Source: Spirogloea muscicola (Eukaryota > Streptophyta > Zygnematophyceae > Spirogloeales > Spirogloeaceae). From it: DNA of 64,000 nt. This document shows positions 63,000-64,000 of this stretch, piece by piece. Numbering within the stretch: the first letter of the stretch is position 1; each line of letters begins with the position of its first letter. The notes beneath the pieces were generated by a model. It searched no databases, was not told the origin of the DNA, and saw nothing but the letters and a program-made list of their open reading frames with translations. The stretch spans positions 1,481,840-1,545,839 of the forward strand of contig WELB01000002.1 of the NCBI GenBank assembly GCA_009602725.1, read 5' to 3'. The position numbers were made by a program, and so were the translations under genes.

Positions 63000-64000
63000 T
63001 TGAAAGAGCTTACTTCCCGACGCAGTGAGTTTTTGGTTGTGCAGACTTAGGTGGTACTTTGGAAGGCCAGCCCAGTGAGATAATGCGCTTTTGGGCCCCT
63101 TCGGACCTTGTCGTACTTTTCGGGCTGACCTCAAACAGCTTTTGCCCCGTTTGGAACTTACTTCGCTCACTCGAATTGACAACGACCTGCTAGGACGGGG
63201 GAGACACCTCAACTCGAAACAAGCTCGCTCTTCCACAGAGAGTAGTTCCATCCAAAAGCCTTATATGTGCTTTTGGATGTTGTGAAAGGGGTGTATTAAA
63301 GAGCTGTTCTGAAAAAGGGGCGAGGACTTTGAAAAGCCAGTCCGTGAGAAATGGACAAGGTCCGAAGGGGCCAGAAAGTGCTAGAGCACACAAATAAGCA
63401 AGTACCAGTAAGGATGGTCACTTAGTAACCTCTGATGAGCAGCCGCAAGTCAGAAAGAAAGGTAGCTCCTTAGAAGAGGCAAGGGCTGTGAAAGTAGGGA
63501 AGGGGCTCTTCCAAAGGGCGCAAGGGCTGCGAAAGGCCAGCCTGTATGACAGCAAAGAGCAGGTACGAGGATCTGCTGGGAAGAGCGAGAGAGAAGGCGT
63601 GCGATGTGCATGATTTGAGAGGGAGCCAATTTAAGCCTATCATCTGTTTAGGCGAAAGGCAGGTTAGAAGCCTCTGTTTGCCAGAGTCAGCGCGTATTAT
63701 TGCCTTGTGCGTTCATCCTACATCCGCATGTATAGTATATTCACCAGCAAGCAACGTGTAAGCAGTGCAAGGGGCAAACCTTGTCGGATGGATCAGAACG
63801 TCTGACAGTCAGAACGTCCGAGCATCAAAAGCGGTAACAGCCCATGAAGGCCCCTTGCAATAAGAATGGACAATGTCCAAAGAGCCGGAAGGCGCCTGAA
63901 TGCACACAGCTAGACAAGAATTGACAAGGGTCGAAGGGGCCAAACTACGAAGGGGCCAGAAACGCAAGACACAGCGAGAGCGACTTCCACAGCCCCCCGC
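63000..64000. repeat. diffuse LINE tail modules at the window end
   Basis: A plus module near 63095-63155 (GGCCCCTTCGGACCTTGTCG, CGGGCTGACC), minus modules near 63310-63380 and 63470-63545, a degenerate module A near 63585-63640 (GAGAGAAGGCGTGCGATGTG), and further minus ends near 63850-63960. No gene was recognised. Confidence 0.55.

Overview
This is nuclear DNA of a green alga. The genes are dense in short GT-AG introns, first exons are very GC-rich with alanine/arginine-rich, transit-peptide-like starts, and the gene set is that of a photosynthetic eukaryote: archaeal-type dehydroquinate synthase, a cyanobacterial-type NADP isocitrate dehydrogenase, a plant-type Tudor/enhancer-of-polycomb protein and a plastid-type conserved protein. 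A compact chlorophyte, perhaps a trebouxiophyte, fits best. The species cannot be fixed from the sequence alone, and one GRAS-like exon would be unexpected in a chlorophyte. Two single N bases (18074 and 44365) show this is assembled sequence.

Layout. Ten host genes alternate strictly in strand: 3-dehydroquinate synthase II (<1-3193 +), NSUN5-type rRNA cytosine methyltransferase (5474-9719 -), a FAN/NSMAF-type BEACH protein fused to armadillo repeats (18478-28300 +), a myotubularin phosphoinositide phosphatase (28476-34015 -), a conserved plastid-type protein (34502-35607 +), N-acetylglucosamine kinase (36022-38531 -), NADP isocitrate dehydrogenase (39256-42941 +), TFIIH subunit TFB5 (43818-44145 -), a SERF/4F5 small protein (44373-44564 +) and a Tudor/EPL1 chromatin protein (45423-49547 -). 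Every neighbouring pair is therefore divergent or convergent.

The stretches 9.9-17.8 kb, 50.2-57.3 kb and 62.4-64 kb are repeat graveyards. They hold 5'-truncated 3' ends of LINE-like elements whose last ORF ends in a zinc-finger plus nuclease-like domain and a recurrent (L/V)L(T/S)RGY stop. Each copy carries one of a few tails: a stem-loop module (GGGCTGG...CCAGCCC followed by TGGGCGAGCC), a GCGCGCGG-GCGCAT module, or a tail ending near TTTCAAATACACG. Many copies begin exactly where the tail of the previous copy ends, which points to repeated insertion into their own tails. Pairs of modules also sit head-to-head as long hairpins, one with perfect 50-bp arms. At 57.3-62.4 kb lies a decayed Ty1/copia retrotransposon. 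Between the repeats, one exon at about 55.9-56.0 kb resembles the VHIID region of GRAS proteins.

No pathway links the ten genes. The adjacent tail-to-tail pair FAN-like/myotubularin are both membrane-lipid proteins carrying GRAM/PH-type modules. Exon boundaries were read by eye from GT/AG sites and family similarity, so spans are more reliable than individual junctions.
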